DNA of 64,000 bases. Source: Tetrastigma voinierianum (Eukaryota; Streptophyta; Magnoliopsida; Vitales; Vitaceae). Made by a program: the position numbers and the translations under genes. The stretch lies in assembly GCA_016808115.1 (NCBI GenBank), contig JAEQBH010007396.1, positions 99,036 through 163,035 of the forward strand. The letters run 5' to 3'. Shown here piece after piece: positions 25,701 to 39,200 of this stretch; positions within the stretch are counted from its first letter, which is position 1; every line of letters begins with the position of its first letter. Below the pieces are notes generated by a model. That model was not told the DNA's origin and did no database searches. It saw nothing but the letters and a program-made list of their open reading frames with translations.

Positions 25701-27257
25701 GAAGGGAGGCTGGGTGGAGGGCCGTGGAGGAATGGATCGCGAGATGGCGCCGGATGAGCACAGGATGGAATCTGGCTGCCGGAAAGTGGGTCAACGCCCA
25801 CACCGCGCGGTGGAACTCAGGTCCAGCGGGAGAAGAGCGGCGCATGGTGGTGCGTGGATGACTGTTTTCCGACGGGGTTTCCTCCGACGTGTAGATCGGC
25901 CTCGTGCACCTCGGAATCTAAGGTCGTTGGTTGGAGAAGAGCTAGCCGGAAAAAGTCACTGGCGACGAGGAGATCTAACGGCGATGGCGGTGGCGGAGGG
26001 TTCCGGAAGGAGAATAAAGTGACCAAAAGGAAACACGGTCACCGAAAAAGAAATTAGGTTTTCCCCTCTAGCTTTGATACCATGTGAAGAGAGAAAATGG
26101 AGAATCCCTAATTTTTATTATGTTCATTAAACCTGTTGCATTACGTATTGGACTTATATATATATGCTCATGGACCTGTTCTGATGAAAATAAAAGGAAA
26201 GGGATTACACTATCTAACACAAGTATGGCTAGCAGAAATCCCTTAGCTCCCAAGTGATATTGTCAGATTGGATGATCAAGGTTTAAAATTTTTGCTGGTA
26301 TGGGCATGACCCGACTAAGTCGTATTTGCCTCAGCTGTCACCATTAAGATCATATCATAAAGACCCTAAGTTAATTTGTTCAATTTTCCGATGCTAAACT
26401 TACCTTTTTTCTTATTCCTAAGCCTGAATAACGCTCCTTTTTGCCTTTGAAAATTATTGGCCATTTTCAGGAATGGCAGGTGAGAAAATTGCACTCCACA
26501 GGTGCTATTTTAAGATATGATTCAACATTTTTATTGTTTGTTTTAATTCATTTTCTGTTATCAACTCATTTACTCATTCTTAGGACGCTTATGTGAATTA
26601 TCATGGCCTCTTGTGCATGAATTGATGCTTATCTTTTTAGTGTGTTGCTAGGATTATATTAGGGGATCAGACAGGAGACTTACTGCAGATGCTGTTGCTG
26701 CAGATTGGTTTATGTGCACAACGACTTCCAAAAAGAAATTGGCAAATATATGTGTGGAGGGCTGTTAGCTCTGATTGGAGGGTTTGTGATAATATCTGTT
26801 TGTTGTGATCTTATAAAAATTTTCATTCCTATCTTTAGTGACACCATTTTTTTTTTTTTTTCAGATCTTTGATTGGTGACATTGTCTGCATGGATGGAGA
26901 AATAAATATTTTGATTCAAGCAATAACGTCGATTGAAGCAATCTTAAAGCAAGATCCACTTGCTTATGAGAAGGTATTGTGATTTTGTTCTTTTGTTTCC
27001 CTAGTTAAATTGTGGTAGTGTTGCTAGTGTTCTAATCTTTTATCTTGTCTGAGACTCTGAATATAAGATCTTTTAGATATAATGTCAAAAAGAACAAACT
27101 AAATGAATAAAGAGGGAACTTGTGATGAATGTTGACTTTTGTTGAGAGGGGTTGATTACCATGGTTAATGAATTACACAAGGGGTGTGTGCCCTCGATGT
27201 TGCACTTATGCAATTGCAGTTGTTCCCTTGGTCGGTGAGAACTTGAAGATGCTTGGT

Positions 27258-27298
<41 letters not shown>

Positions 27299-30200
27299 GA
27301 GGCGTGTTCACAAGGAGTTCCATGATAATGCTCTACAGGTAGCTACTTTTGTCAACCTACTTGGATCATCCCGATACATTGTGCGGATGCATCTTTCATT
27401 CTTGTAAATATGTGGCTTAAGGGGTTTTCTACTATTAGGGCGTGCTTCTCCCCTCGGCAGGGAGTGGAGCTAGTTTGCCTTGACCAAATCCTTTTATATT
27501 GAGGTAGAAGAAGTATCAAAAGGCCTAAGAGGATGCATATGGGAGAGAAGAAAGGGGGTTACTTCTTGGATTAGATTCGGGCGCGAGTTTAACCAGTCAC
27601 AGTGATGGGCTTAGAAACTGTGTTGGGGCCGTCTAGGGTACCGGTGCGAGGGAGCGTCTGGGAAGAGAGAAGGGAGCGATACGAGAATGGAAAAGGGTTT
27701 AAATATAGCGGGTGGTTTTATCATTTGCTCGATGTGAGAGATGGGAAAAAGCATCATGTAGGCCTTCTCGGAAGGAAAAGGTGTAGCTGGGGGGTGGAGG
27801 ATCTTGACTGAAAAATTACACCAATTAGGGGTAAAATCCATTGAAAAACTCCAAACGGGAGGGGAAGATGAAAGCGCATGAGGGGAGGAGAAGCGAGGAA
27901 GTAGTCTACAAAGCATTACCCAAATTGTTGAAGTCGATTACGGATCCTTGCGAGAGATACTTAAAGGTGAGAAGACTTGTCCAGTTGGAAAAGGGTATGT
28001 GCGTGTTAAAGTCGGGAAAAGAGTAAAGGGAAAGAGGCTGGACCGGTTGAATGATGTCTGGTTGGGTGGTGGGGTAAAGGGTCTTCTCAGATCCCGGAGA
28101 TCAACTCTGTGAGAAGCTGGGCTATCGCGCAGTGGAACATTAAAAATCCTTTCGCCGTGGTAAATCTGGGAAGGGGCCTTTGGCTTTTTGAGCTTGAGAG
28201 TAAAAAGGAGGTGGATCGAGTGTTGATGTTTGGGAGAAGACGTTTTGGAACCAACTTAATAACTTGGGGAGAAGACCTGGGTTGTAGTAGCCAAGGAAAC
28301 TCTGAGGAGAAAGCTTGGGTGAGAGTAGTGGGACTTCCAGTGCATCTGTGGAGTTGGAAAATCCTGGAGAAAATCGGAGATGCTTGTGGCGGCTTTCTAG
28401 TAGTAGATGAAGACACAGATATGCTCGCTGAGCTGGGTTGGGCGAGGATTCTTGTAAAGTTGGGGAAGTCCGAACCCCCGAACACAGTTGAGGTGATGGT
28501 AGGCAGAACAAGGTTCTGGATGCAGCTATGGTGGGAGTTGTCCCCATCTCGGATGACCATTTCGAGCTTAGACGAGGAGAAACCACAGCTTTTTGCAAGG
28601 GCTGACGATCGGAGGAACACCTTATTTGGGAGAGAGTGAGCCTGGGAGCAAGCTGCGGGAGGAGAGACGTGGGTGACAAGCATCGATCTTATCAACCCAA
28701 ACCAGCGACGGTCCACCAGTGTGAGCGGGGCAGGTGGCAGTAGAAGGACGGAGCGGACCCTCAAACCCACATTCTGGTCGGGTGGTGGGCGGGTCTTTTG
28801 GGCAGAAGGGTTGTTTTGGGCCTTAAAGGCCAAACAGAGTTTTGGGCCTTAATCTCGACCCAAGCCTAAATAACCCTGTTACAAAGGGCCTTTTGACATT
28901 CTTGAAGAGAAGGGAGGCCTGAAATAATCCTTCAAGCTAAGGTGGAAGCAAAGTGAAACTCCACTTTCGAAGAGCATGATCTTTGTGGTGGAGGAGGAGT
29001 GACTGGAGCTTTGAGAAGGTAGGGGAGGCGGCCGGTGATCGGGAGTCTTCCCAGTGGTTGAGTCCCCCAAAGACTTAAGGCTCATTTGGTTGATCAGGAT
29101 TTATTAAACAGGTTTGAGATTTCAACACCTACTGTTAATTCTTCTCCTCTCTCTGTTTTTGGCCGACCCCTTTTTCAAAGGGGTTCTTGAACTGGGGTTC
29201 ACATGTCCTATGAAGGATGAGGAGGAGGGGTGTGGTATACCTTTAGCGATTGTGGCGGGAGAAGCAGTGGAGGGGCGGTCAGGACCGATGGTGGATTTTG
29301 AGCAGGAGGAGGGGATCGTTGAGGCGACTCCTTTAGCAGTGGAAGGGTATGAAAGTTGGGAGGATAGTATGCTGGTAAAATTCAACGAATTTCTGGGATT
29401 CTCAACTGTGGGCTTTGAGCCTTAGATTATTGACCTCATGCGACAAATGTTGATTAACCACGGGAGATAAGGGCCAGGCAGTAGGATAGCCTTGGATTCT
29501 AGGTGTGAGCGGGAGCTAAAGTTGGAGTGCACGATTAAACTATGGTGGAAGGCGAAGAGAAGTGGGAAAAGTGCAGAAAAGCGAGAGGCAGGGGGAATCT
29601 TTTGCTAAAGTTAGGATGAAGATCAAAATCTTATCGTGGAATGTGAGAGGGGTGAATAACCCTGAAAAGAGAAAAGTTATTAAACAGTTCATCAGGATCA
29701 AACGAGATTGGACTTATGGATTTTACTGTAAAAACAAAGTTCAAAAATAGGACCCTTAGGATGGCTCGAAGCCTAAGGGCTAGGAGATTTTCAGATTGGG
29801 GTACAATTGATGCTTCGGGGTCTACTGGAGGCATCCTGTTGTTTTGGGATAAGAGAAAATTGGAGGTCATTGAGACGGTGAGCGGGGTTTTTTCCGTCTC
29901 TTGTTCATTCCGAAATGTGGAAGACGGTTTTCAATGGATCTTCACTGGTGTTTATGGTCTAGTGTCGGCCAATTTAAAGGAAGACCTGTGGGAGGAACTA
30001 GGGTTGGTGAGAGGTTTATGGTCAGAATCGTGGTGTATTGGGGGTGACTTTAATGCTTCCATCTCACCTAGTGAAAGCAATAAGGGTGGAAGAATTACTC
30101 GGGCTATGTGCCGTTTCGCTGTTGTTCTTGACGACCTGGGGGTCAGAGACTTGCCTCTGCAGGGAAGTCCTTTTACTTGGAGTGGTGGCAACAATGGTTG

Positions 30201-33200
30201 GGTGATGTCTAGGATTGATAGGTTCTTAGTTTCGGGGAAATGGGAAAGTTATTTCAGCAGGTTTTGGACCACTTCGCTATCCTCTTAGATGGAGAAGGTA
30301 TCAGATTAGGCCCCTCCCCTTTCCGGTTTGAAACTATGTAGCTGAAATTTGAAGGTTTTAAAGATCTCTTTAAAGGGTGGTGGCAAGGGTTAAGCTTTAA
30401 AGGTTTTGCGAGATTCATCCTGGCTGAAAAGCTGAAGGGATCAAAAGGCAAGCTGAAGGTGTGGAATAAGGAGGTTTTTGGCAATGTGGGAACTAGAAAG
30501 GCTGAGGCCTTACATAGAGTGGGATGCTGGGATAACTTGGAGAAGGATAAGGAGCTATCTTTAGAGGAATCTGAGGAGAGAGTAAAAGCTAGGGATGACT
30601 ACAAGGTGGTGCGCATTTAGAGAGGTCTCTACGGAGACAAAGCGAGTTATTGGCTTAAGGGGATAGAAACAACGGCTTCTTCCATAAAATGGCGGCTTCA
30701 TAGAATGCCAATAAACAAAATTAAAATTAATGGTAGTTGGCTCACAGAAGATAACGCCATTCAGAAAGGGATTGTAGACGCGTTTAAAGGCCTACTGTCG
30801 GAGCCAGGGGGATAGCGTCCTTCTTTCCCTAATATCCCCTTGGAGGTTCTAGGAACCAAGGATGTTGGCAGTTTGGAAGTCAGGTTTTCTGAGGAAGAAG
30901 TCTCCTCAGCCATTGCAAGCCTCAATGGTGAGAAGGCCTCGGGGTCGGATGGTTTCCCTACCACTTTCGGGTCTTTTAACTGGGAGTTTGTTAAGGATGA
31001 AGTGATGGATTTCTTCAAGGAGTTTTATGAGAAGAAGAAGTTTGTGAGAAGCTTAAATGCTACCTTCTTGGTGTTAATCCCCAAAAAAGGAAATGTGGGG
31101 ATATCAAGGATTACATGCCCATTGATGCGCTGGGAGGATGTATAAGATCCTTTGCGAGGTCTGGCAAATAGAGGTGAAGGGTTATGGACAAAGTGATCTC
31201 CCCATCCCAAATGCTTTCATGGAAGGAAAGGCAAATCCCTTGATCTTTGCCCTAATTTGAATGGGGGCTATGGACTCCATTTTGAGAAGAATGATAGTGG
31301 GGGTGAATTGCACGTAAGCTAGACATTGAAAAGACTTACGACCATTTAAATTGGGAGTTTGTGCTTTAGGTAATGAGGAGAAAGGGTTTTGGCCAAAGAT
31401 GGTTGTCTTGGATCTCTTGTGGCCTCCTCCTGACTTCTTTCTCAATCCTTATCAATGGGGCTTCTACTTGCTTTTTCCGAAGGGCGAGGGGTCTTCGGCA
31501 GGGGGGACCCCCTATCCTCGTATCTCTTTGTCTTGGGAATGGATATTTTAAGTCGTTTGATAAACAAGGCTGTGGAAGGGAATTTATTGTTTGGATGTAA
31601 GATCGGAGGTGTAGGGGAGGAGGAGGAGCTGAAGGTGTCACACCTTCTCTATGCTGATGATACCCTGTTGTTTTGTTAAGATAATCCTGACCAATTGGCT
31701 TGTTTGGGGTGGATCTTGGTGTGGTTTGAGGCCCTTTCGGGGCTGAAAATCAATTTGGGCAAAAGCGAGATTTTCCCTATAGGAGGGAGGGAGAATGTCG
31801 AGGCTTTGACCAGGCGGAGGCCCGGGTTGCAAAGCTTTGTTAGACTCCTACCACGTATTTGGGCCTCCCCTTGGGGGCCGCCCCGCACAAGTCAATCGAG
31901 ATTTGGGATCCTATTGAGGATTACTATTATGTATGAAATCATTGAGTATTATATATTGTTGATCTAGATGTTCTGTGTTTAAGAAAAAATATTGAGATTT
32001 GTTGTGATGATTAAATTATTTGCTTGTATGTGGCTTTGCTATCTATCTTATTTGATACATTAAACCTTTTTCGGTCATGACACTGTTTTGCATTTGATGT
32101 GTTGACATAGACTGCGACATGGTTGTGGTTATAATTCAGTTGGTTCGTAGTTTGGATTCAATCAAAGTGCCAGCAGCACGTGCGATTATTATATGGATAA
32201 TGAGTGCAACTCATAGGTGAGATAATCCCAAGGATATTAAACGCAGTACTTTCATCATCTTGCTCGGTGCTTTCCTTCAAGCACAGGGCAGCTTCAAATC
32301 CTCAATACTGCTGTCAAGGTACTCAACATACCAACCTTTGTTATTTCTCTTGCTTTGTTCCATCTCTTATGTATACATCCTGTTCAATTCTCTCGAAAAG
32401 GATCTGTCTCGATTTCCATTGTCGAGAGTTTCTATGATTCATAGTTAATGTTTGAAGTATTAGAAGACAATTTTAGTCAATTGGTGAATCTCTCTTATGT
32501 GTACATCTGTTCAATTTCAAGAAAATATCTGTTTTGAATTTTTTTTTTTTTTTTTGATGGGGTGCAAACATGTATAAGTCACGAAAAATGAAGACAACGG
32601 GTCCAAAAAGTACCGCAGGGGTATACTAAAGGACACAACCAGGGGAAAGAGTAGTTAGGAAAACCCACAAACCCAAAAATCATCTATACCCCCATCCATG
32701 TTCAGAGAAAATCCAGCAACTCACGTATCACGTCTCCCTCTACAAACACGTTGGGTAGAGATAAAATTCTGAATGGAAGAGCTGTTTGTCTGTCTGTGAG
32801 AGAATGCCTCATTATCAAGGCAAAAATCTATTCTTTCTGCCATGGCTTGCCGAGAGACCAAGGAATTTTGCCCTCCACACTTTCTTATGTTTCTTTCCAC
32901 TTGAGTTCCTTCTTGGGAGCAAAGGAGAACTGTCGAATTGAAAGGAAAGACCCACTGATACCAACAATAGCCAATATAAGCTCTGAGAGTATTCTTGCAC
33001 ATAAGGCGATAAGAAAGATAGTTTAGGTTTCATAGTTTCCTTTCACTTAAGAGGGAGGCATTAGTTTGCTAAAGGTCTTCCCCTTTTTGAGTTGATCCGG
33101 TGTCACTTACACAACACCCGAGGCGCCTTCAAGCAAAAAAGCCCACCTTTAAAGAACCAAGGGTTCTAGTGAGAAAAACTGGGGAAAAGGCCTTGACTCG

Positions 33201-36200
33201 AGAGGCAAGCGATTCGTGCTTTCGATACATAAGCTTCACTAAATAAATACCCGAGTCACTCCTTTTAATATCAGCCTGTCTTCCCTATTTGAGACAACTC
33301 TCCAAGGTTGAATCGTATGTAAAAAATTCTCCACCTCTGTCACTTCCCACCTCTATCTGTTTTGAATTTCATTATCAGTTTCTATGTTTCATAGTGAATG
33401 TTCCTTGCTGAAGTATTGAAGGCAATTTTAGTCCATTGGTGATAGTTGTACCTATGACCAACTATGAATCGGGGGACTAAGGTGGCGTTTCTTTTTTGGC
33501 TTTTTTCTGAAAGCTATTTAGCTTTCAGCATTCAGCTTATTTGTTTTTTAACTTTTTGATGACTTATTGCTAAATTTTTGAAAATTTTGGCTGAACAGAA
33601 AAAACCAAAATGTTTGACTTTTTGGTTTTTTCTTAATGTTTTTTTTTCTATTAAGAAAAAAATAAATATTGAGATATGAGAAAATCATATATTTTATGAT
33701 CCAATTGAAATTCTCATGATATGTTTCATGCTAATTAAATAAAATCATATGTAGTTTAAATTTTTTATTTAAAAATTTACCGTCTCAAAATTTATATAAA
33801 AATAAAAAAGTTGATTTTTTTAAAATGAAAACTAACAACTAAATACTTAATCCTATTAAGTTCTATTCAGCATTAAGTAAAAAAAGCAAATGGCACCTCA
33901 GTTTTTGTTGTATTCAGCTTGTGGCTTGATTCATGAAGGAAAATGTTCAGTTAAAAATGAAAACACCTTAATTTATTTTGAATAGCAATGGACTTGATGC
34001 TTAAACTCTGTACTTCTGTCAAGGACCATTAATAGAGACAAGTGACCTCTTGATTCCAATGGTTAAATGTCTTCCATGTTTTAGGCATTAAATAAATTGT
34101 TATTAGGAAATCCAGTGAAGAAAATACATAGAATACTGCTTATCAGAGCTGAAAAGAAAAGACCATGATTATTCTAATACTTTGTTGTGAACTTAAAAGA
34201 GCATGCATTCTGATAGATATTGTACAGTTATTTTTCCCTTTCCTTTTATTTTCTTACTGTATTGTGGGTCCCATGAGCATGTATATTTATATAAGTCCAA
34301 TATGTAATGCAATAGTTTTAGTGAACATAATAAAAATTAGGGATTTACTATTTTTCTCTCTTAGCATGGTATGAGACGGAGGGGAAAACCTAATTTCTTT
34401 TTCGATTGTGTGTTTCCTTAGGTCGCCTATTCTCCAGCCGAACCCTCTGTTCACGCGTCGCCAGTAAGTCGGATCTTCCGCCGTCGGCCGTCGCGTCGCC
34501 GTCGGATCTTCGCCGCCGGTGGCACCGACCAGCTCTTCTCGGTCGTGACCTCATGTCCGAGGCACAGGTAATCTATCGTCGGAGAAGCCCGGGTCAGGCA
34601 GGTCATCCGCAGCGTCGCCCGATGCCGCTCTTCTCGATTGCTTGGGTTCCGCTCGGTAGCGCGATGTGGGCGCATGACCAGCACCGGTCGCAGAGATTCC
34701 ATCTCTACTAGGCTCGTTAAGCGCCGTCTTCTTTGATCCATCCCTCAGGCCTTAGTTCAGAAGCACGTGTGGGCGCGTGACCCACTTTGGTGCAGTTATC
34801 TCATTCAGTGGGTTGCCTTCTTGCTGATCCATCCCTCCGGCGGTCCTCCCTGAGCCTTCCTTCTCCACCTTTTTGGCAATTTCGGCTCCGCCGCACCTCC
34901 GTCAGTGGCTCTTCTCCACGGTTTGGGTCACTTTTCTTCATCTCAAGTTCCATAATCGTGATTCTCCCTTCTATTAGGGCTCTCTTCAATCCAAATGTGA
35001 TTCAATCTTCAGTTAAGTGGATATGGCGACTAAAAATCCTATTTTTACATCTCTTATCAGTCTCCCACTATCCCATCGAGAAAAATTGATTGTTAGTGAG
35101 AATTATCTTTCTGATCGACGTGGAACTACGGTTCATGGGACAAGGTTATGAGGATCATCTTATTACACGAGAGGATGCTATACCTAATGTTGACAAGGTG
35201 AAATGGAAGAAAATAGATGCACAATTATGTAGCGTATTATAGCGAGTGGGTTGATCTAAGAGTGCACCTTGTCTTGTTTAAGTATGTTTTAAGGTTTTGA
35301 ATGGAGACAGAGAATCTCTCATGGACAGTCTGCGCCAACTTTATAAGATTGGCTTACGCTGTGTCGACATCAGACAACGAGGACATGGTTATCCTAATTA
35401 TATCGGCCATTTTGCCTCTCTTAGGAGTTGCGACACGATGCCTCTTACTAGTGATGTTGGGGGCTCAGCAAATGCGGATTATGAGTTAACCGTGGTCGCT
35501 TTACTCTTGGCCTCTAGCCCGGGACCACTGAGATCCTCAGAGATCGAGTCTTGGCGGGTCCATCTATCCCATCCTTGAATGATGTGGTTTTGCTCGCCTC
35601 GCCATTATCTCCTCAGCTCGGACTTTGCCATTTGATAGCGCCGGATTGCCATGTGTTTCTGGAAGCTTTCGCCTCGGGGGCAGCGTGAAGTGCGCGGAGT
35701 GAGGACAACGTCCTCCTTGCACTTATTGCAAATAAGCTTAGCCCACACTCATGATCGTTGTTGCTCGGTTACATGGATAGCCTCACTTAACACCCACGTG
35801 AAGCCAGTCATGCGATTCTAATTCTCGGCCGCCCGGACCTCAGAGCTCCTCCACATCTCAGGGTATTTCCCCCACTGACAGTGAGTATGATGACTATCTT
35901 CGCTATCAGGCAGCCAAGTCGACCACGGCCAGCCTGTTACTTGTTTGGTAATGCCATATCTGCGCACCTCATACATCTTCTCTTGGACCCTGGATTCTAG
36001 ACTCTTGTGCTTTTGATCACATATCTGGTAATAAAGATCTTTTCTCTTCTCTTACTACTACCTCTACTTTACCTACTGTTATCGTAGCTAATGTTTCTTA
36101 AACTGTGGCTAAAGGTATTGGTTTTGCACATCCTCTCCCTTCCCTACCTCTCGCCATCCTTTATACTTAGGAGTGTCACTTTAATCTTACCATCTAAACC

Positions 36201-39200
36201 AAAATCACTTGTACTCTTCGCGCTCCATTATTTTTAAATAAATTTGTAACCTTGCAGGATCGGATTACGGGGAAGACGATTGGCATCGGACGTGAGTCTC
36301 AAGGCATCTATCACCTCACCTCGAAATCATCTTCTGCAGTTTGCATTTCCACTGATGCTCCTCTCCTCATCCACAGTCGTCTTGGCCACCTTAGTCTTTC
36401 TAAGTTCTAGAAGATGGTCACTTGTTTTTCCACTTTGTTGTCACTTGCGTGTGTGTCCTGTCAGCTTGGGAAACATACTCGTGTCTCGTTCCCAAAGCAT
36501 TTGAATAATCGGGCAAAGTCTCATTTTGAACTTGTCCACACTGATGTTTGGGGTCCTTGTTGGACTGCGTCTACTTTAGGATTTCAGTATTTTGTCACTT
36601 TCATTGATGTACTTGGTTTTTTTTAATGAAAAATCAAAATTTGAGTTATATTCTATTTTTCGAGAAATTTTGTCTTTGATGCGACCCGGTTCAATATTTT
36701 TGTATTCGTGTATTCTGTAGTGACAATGCCGGGGAATATTTTACGCACCCCTTATTTCATTTATGTCTGACATGGGACGGATCCTTCATCAGTCTTCTTT
36801 GTGCTCATACTCCTCAACCCAAAGTAAGTAGGCGAGCGTAGAATCGTCATCTTATTGAGACAACTCGTACTTTCCTTCTCCATTATCATGTTCCTTTTTG
36901 TTTTTGGGGGAACGCTGTTCTTACAGTTTGTTATTTGATTAATCGTATGTCCTCATCTGTGTTACATGATCAGATTCCTAATTCACTTATTTTTCCTAAC
37001 CAACCACTTTATTTGCTTCCTCCTCGTGTCTTTGGTTGTACTTGTTTTGTTCATATTCTCACTGGGGACAGACAAAAAGCTTTTCCATAGCTCCCGCAGT
37101 AAATCTTCTTGGGCTATTCCAGGCTTTCAGAAGGATTATCGATTTGTTGTCGCCGGACTACGTGATACTTTCTCTCTCGGTAATGCCTTCTTTGAGAACT
37201 CACCCTTCTTCTCCTCTTGAGTCTCTTCCTATTACTCTGATCTGCCATACCCGTCTTATCTCCTATATTTGATGATGCCTTCTCGACCGCCGGGTTTATC
37301 ATCGTGCGTCCGCTATTCACGTTGTTTCCTCTCCCTTCTGCTTTGAGGCCCCTATTGGCTCACTTCTATCCCTTCCTCTTAACCTACCAGAAGCTCTTGC
37401 CTCTTGTTGATAACACCCCATTGCTCTTTGGAAGGTAATCGATCTACTAGCAATCCTCATCCCATTTACAATTTTTTGAGGTTACCATACGATTATCTTC
37501 TTCACCCTACTCTGCATTTGTTTTTGCTATATCTTCTGTTTCTCTTCCTAAGAACACCAATGAGGCTCTTTCCCATCCGGGCTAGCGACAGACAAATGGT
37601 AGATGAAACGGCTGCTCTGCACTCCACTAGCACTTGGGATCTTGTTGTTTTACCCTTTGGTAAGGTTCTAGTTGGTTATCGTTGGCTTTACACAGTTAGG
37701 TTGGTGCGATGGTCGAGGTTATTCGCTAAAGGCAGCAGTTTGCCCCTTCAAGGATATCTCGGGTTTATGGTTACGATTATGGCATTCTCCCCACATTGCC
37801 AAGATTGCTTATGTCCGTCTCTTTCTCTCCATGGTTGCTATGTGTTCTTGTACTCTTTATTAGTTGGATATTATTAAAATGTCTTCATAAGTGAGTGATC
37901 TTGGTGAGGAAGTTTATATGGGTGCTCCCACTTGGTTTGTTGCTTTCAGTCACGGTTAGTGTGTAGATTCTGTGGTTCTCTATATGACTTGAAACAATCT
38001 CATCGAGTATGGTTTGGCCGTCTTAGTTCCGTTGTTCAAGAATTTGGCATGCCATGTTCTAGCGGACCATTCGGTTCCACAGTAATGCAACTCTTTGGGG
38101 CGGTGTATTTATACGTGGTTGTTTATTGGACAACATCGTCATTGCAAGTGATCGGGATGGTATTCGAAATTAAAGCAACCTTTTCACCCACTTTCGGACT
38201 AAAGACTTAGAAACTCGTCTTTGGGAATTGAGATAGTTCAATCTAGTTCTGGTGTAGTCCTTTCCCAACGAAAGTATGCTTTAGACATCTTGGAAGAAAC
38301 CGGTATGTTAGACTGTAAACCGGTAGACACTCCTAGGGATCCTGTGTCGGACTTGTACCAGGACGGGGAGAGTCTTTAGGGATCACAGGGAGATATCGGA
38401 GTGACTAAAAGTAGGTAAGCGAACTAGCTCACCATTACTCGGCCGGGCGTTTCTTTTCACAGCCGGTAATTTGTTAGTCAATTCCTATAGTCACCATGTG
38501 ATAACCATTAGGATGCTGTAATCTTCATTGTTTGATATATCAAAAGTACATCGGGCCAAGGTGTGTTGTACGAGAATATAGGTCATACTTAGGTTGTTGG
38601 TTACAGTCTGATTAGGGTGACTCACCCACAGAGATAGGCGCGTTCCACCCGATTACTATGTTTCATTAGTAGTAATATAATATTACGGAAAAGTAAACAA
38701 CATGTAGTGGCAGGATCTAGCGTGAGTAGGTAATAGAGCTAGGGCAACAATAATGGACTCATTTAGGTACGAGACACCTTCTCACAGGAGTTGAGATTTT
38801 GGAAGGATGAGCGATTGAAGTTCATCTGTGATAACAGCGCTTTGCATATTGCATCGATCAGTCTTCCATGAAATGACTAAACACATTGAAGTTGTTTGTC
38901 ACTTCATTAGAGAAGAAGAAGATTATCAGGATGTGTGGCTATTAGTTTTGTCAATTCAAATGATCAAATGCAGACGTCTTTATTAAATCTACCGGAATTA
39001 CTTAGAATTAAATACATTTGTAATGCTTAAGCTTGAATTGCCATCATGACATATATGCTCTAGCTTGAAGAAGGGAATTAGATATTATACAGTTATTTTT
39101 CCCTTTCCTTTTATTTTCTTACTGTATTGTGGGTCCCATGAGCATGTATATATATAAGTCCAATATGTAATGCAGTAGTTTAATGAACATAATAAAAATT

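Larger units (their letters stand above)
21462..26219 (-). mobile_element. Ty1/copia LTR retrotransposon 2, antisense in AP-3 beta intron 4
   Basis: Terminal repeats at 21462-21616 and 26083-26219 share GAAGAGAGAAAA, GGAGAATCCCTAATTTTTAT and TTAT-ATATATATGCTCATG. Beside the right repeat, TGGTATCAAAGC (minus strand, 26071-26082) is the tRNA-Met-type primer site. Internal minus-strand traces include reverse-transcriptase sequence with DIKNVFLHGDLAEE and GESLVCKL (about 22950-22750) and an RNase H-like segment near 21720-21960. Frames are broken throughout. Its interior resembles element 1 in places (the AAGAGAGG-GACATCGA region) but the LTRs differ. They do match element 3 at 34211-39227, so 2 and 3 are one family. 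No matching target duplication was found. Confidence 0.87.

Noticed and set aside
28087..28833. 248-codon minus-strand open frame
   Set aside because: It is the antisense shadow of the LINE ORF1 domain, which matches DUF4283 on the plus strand.
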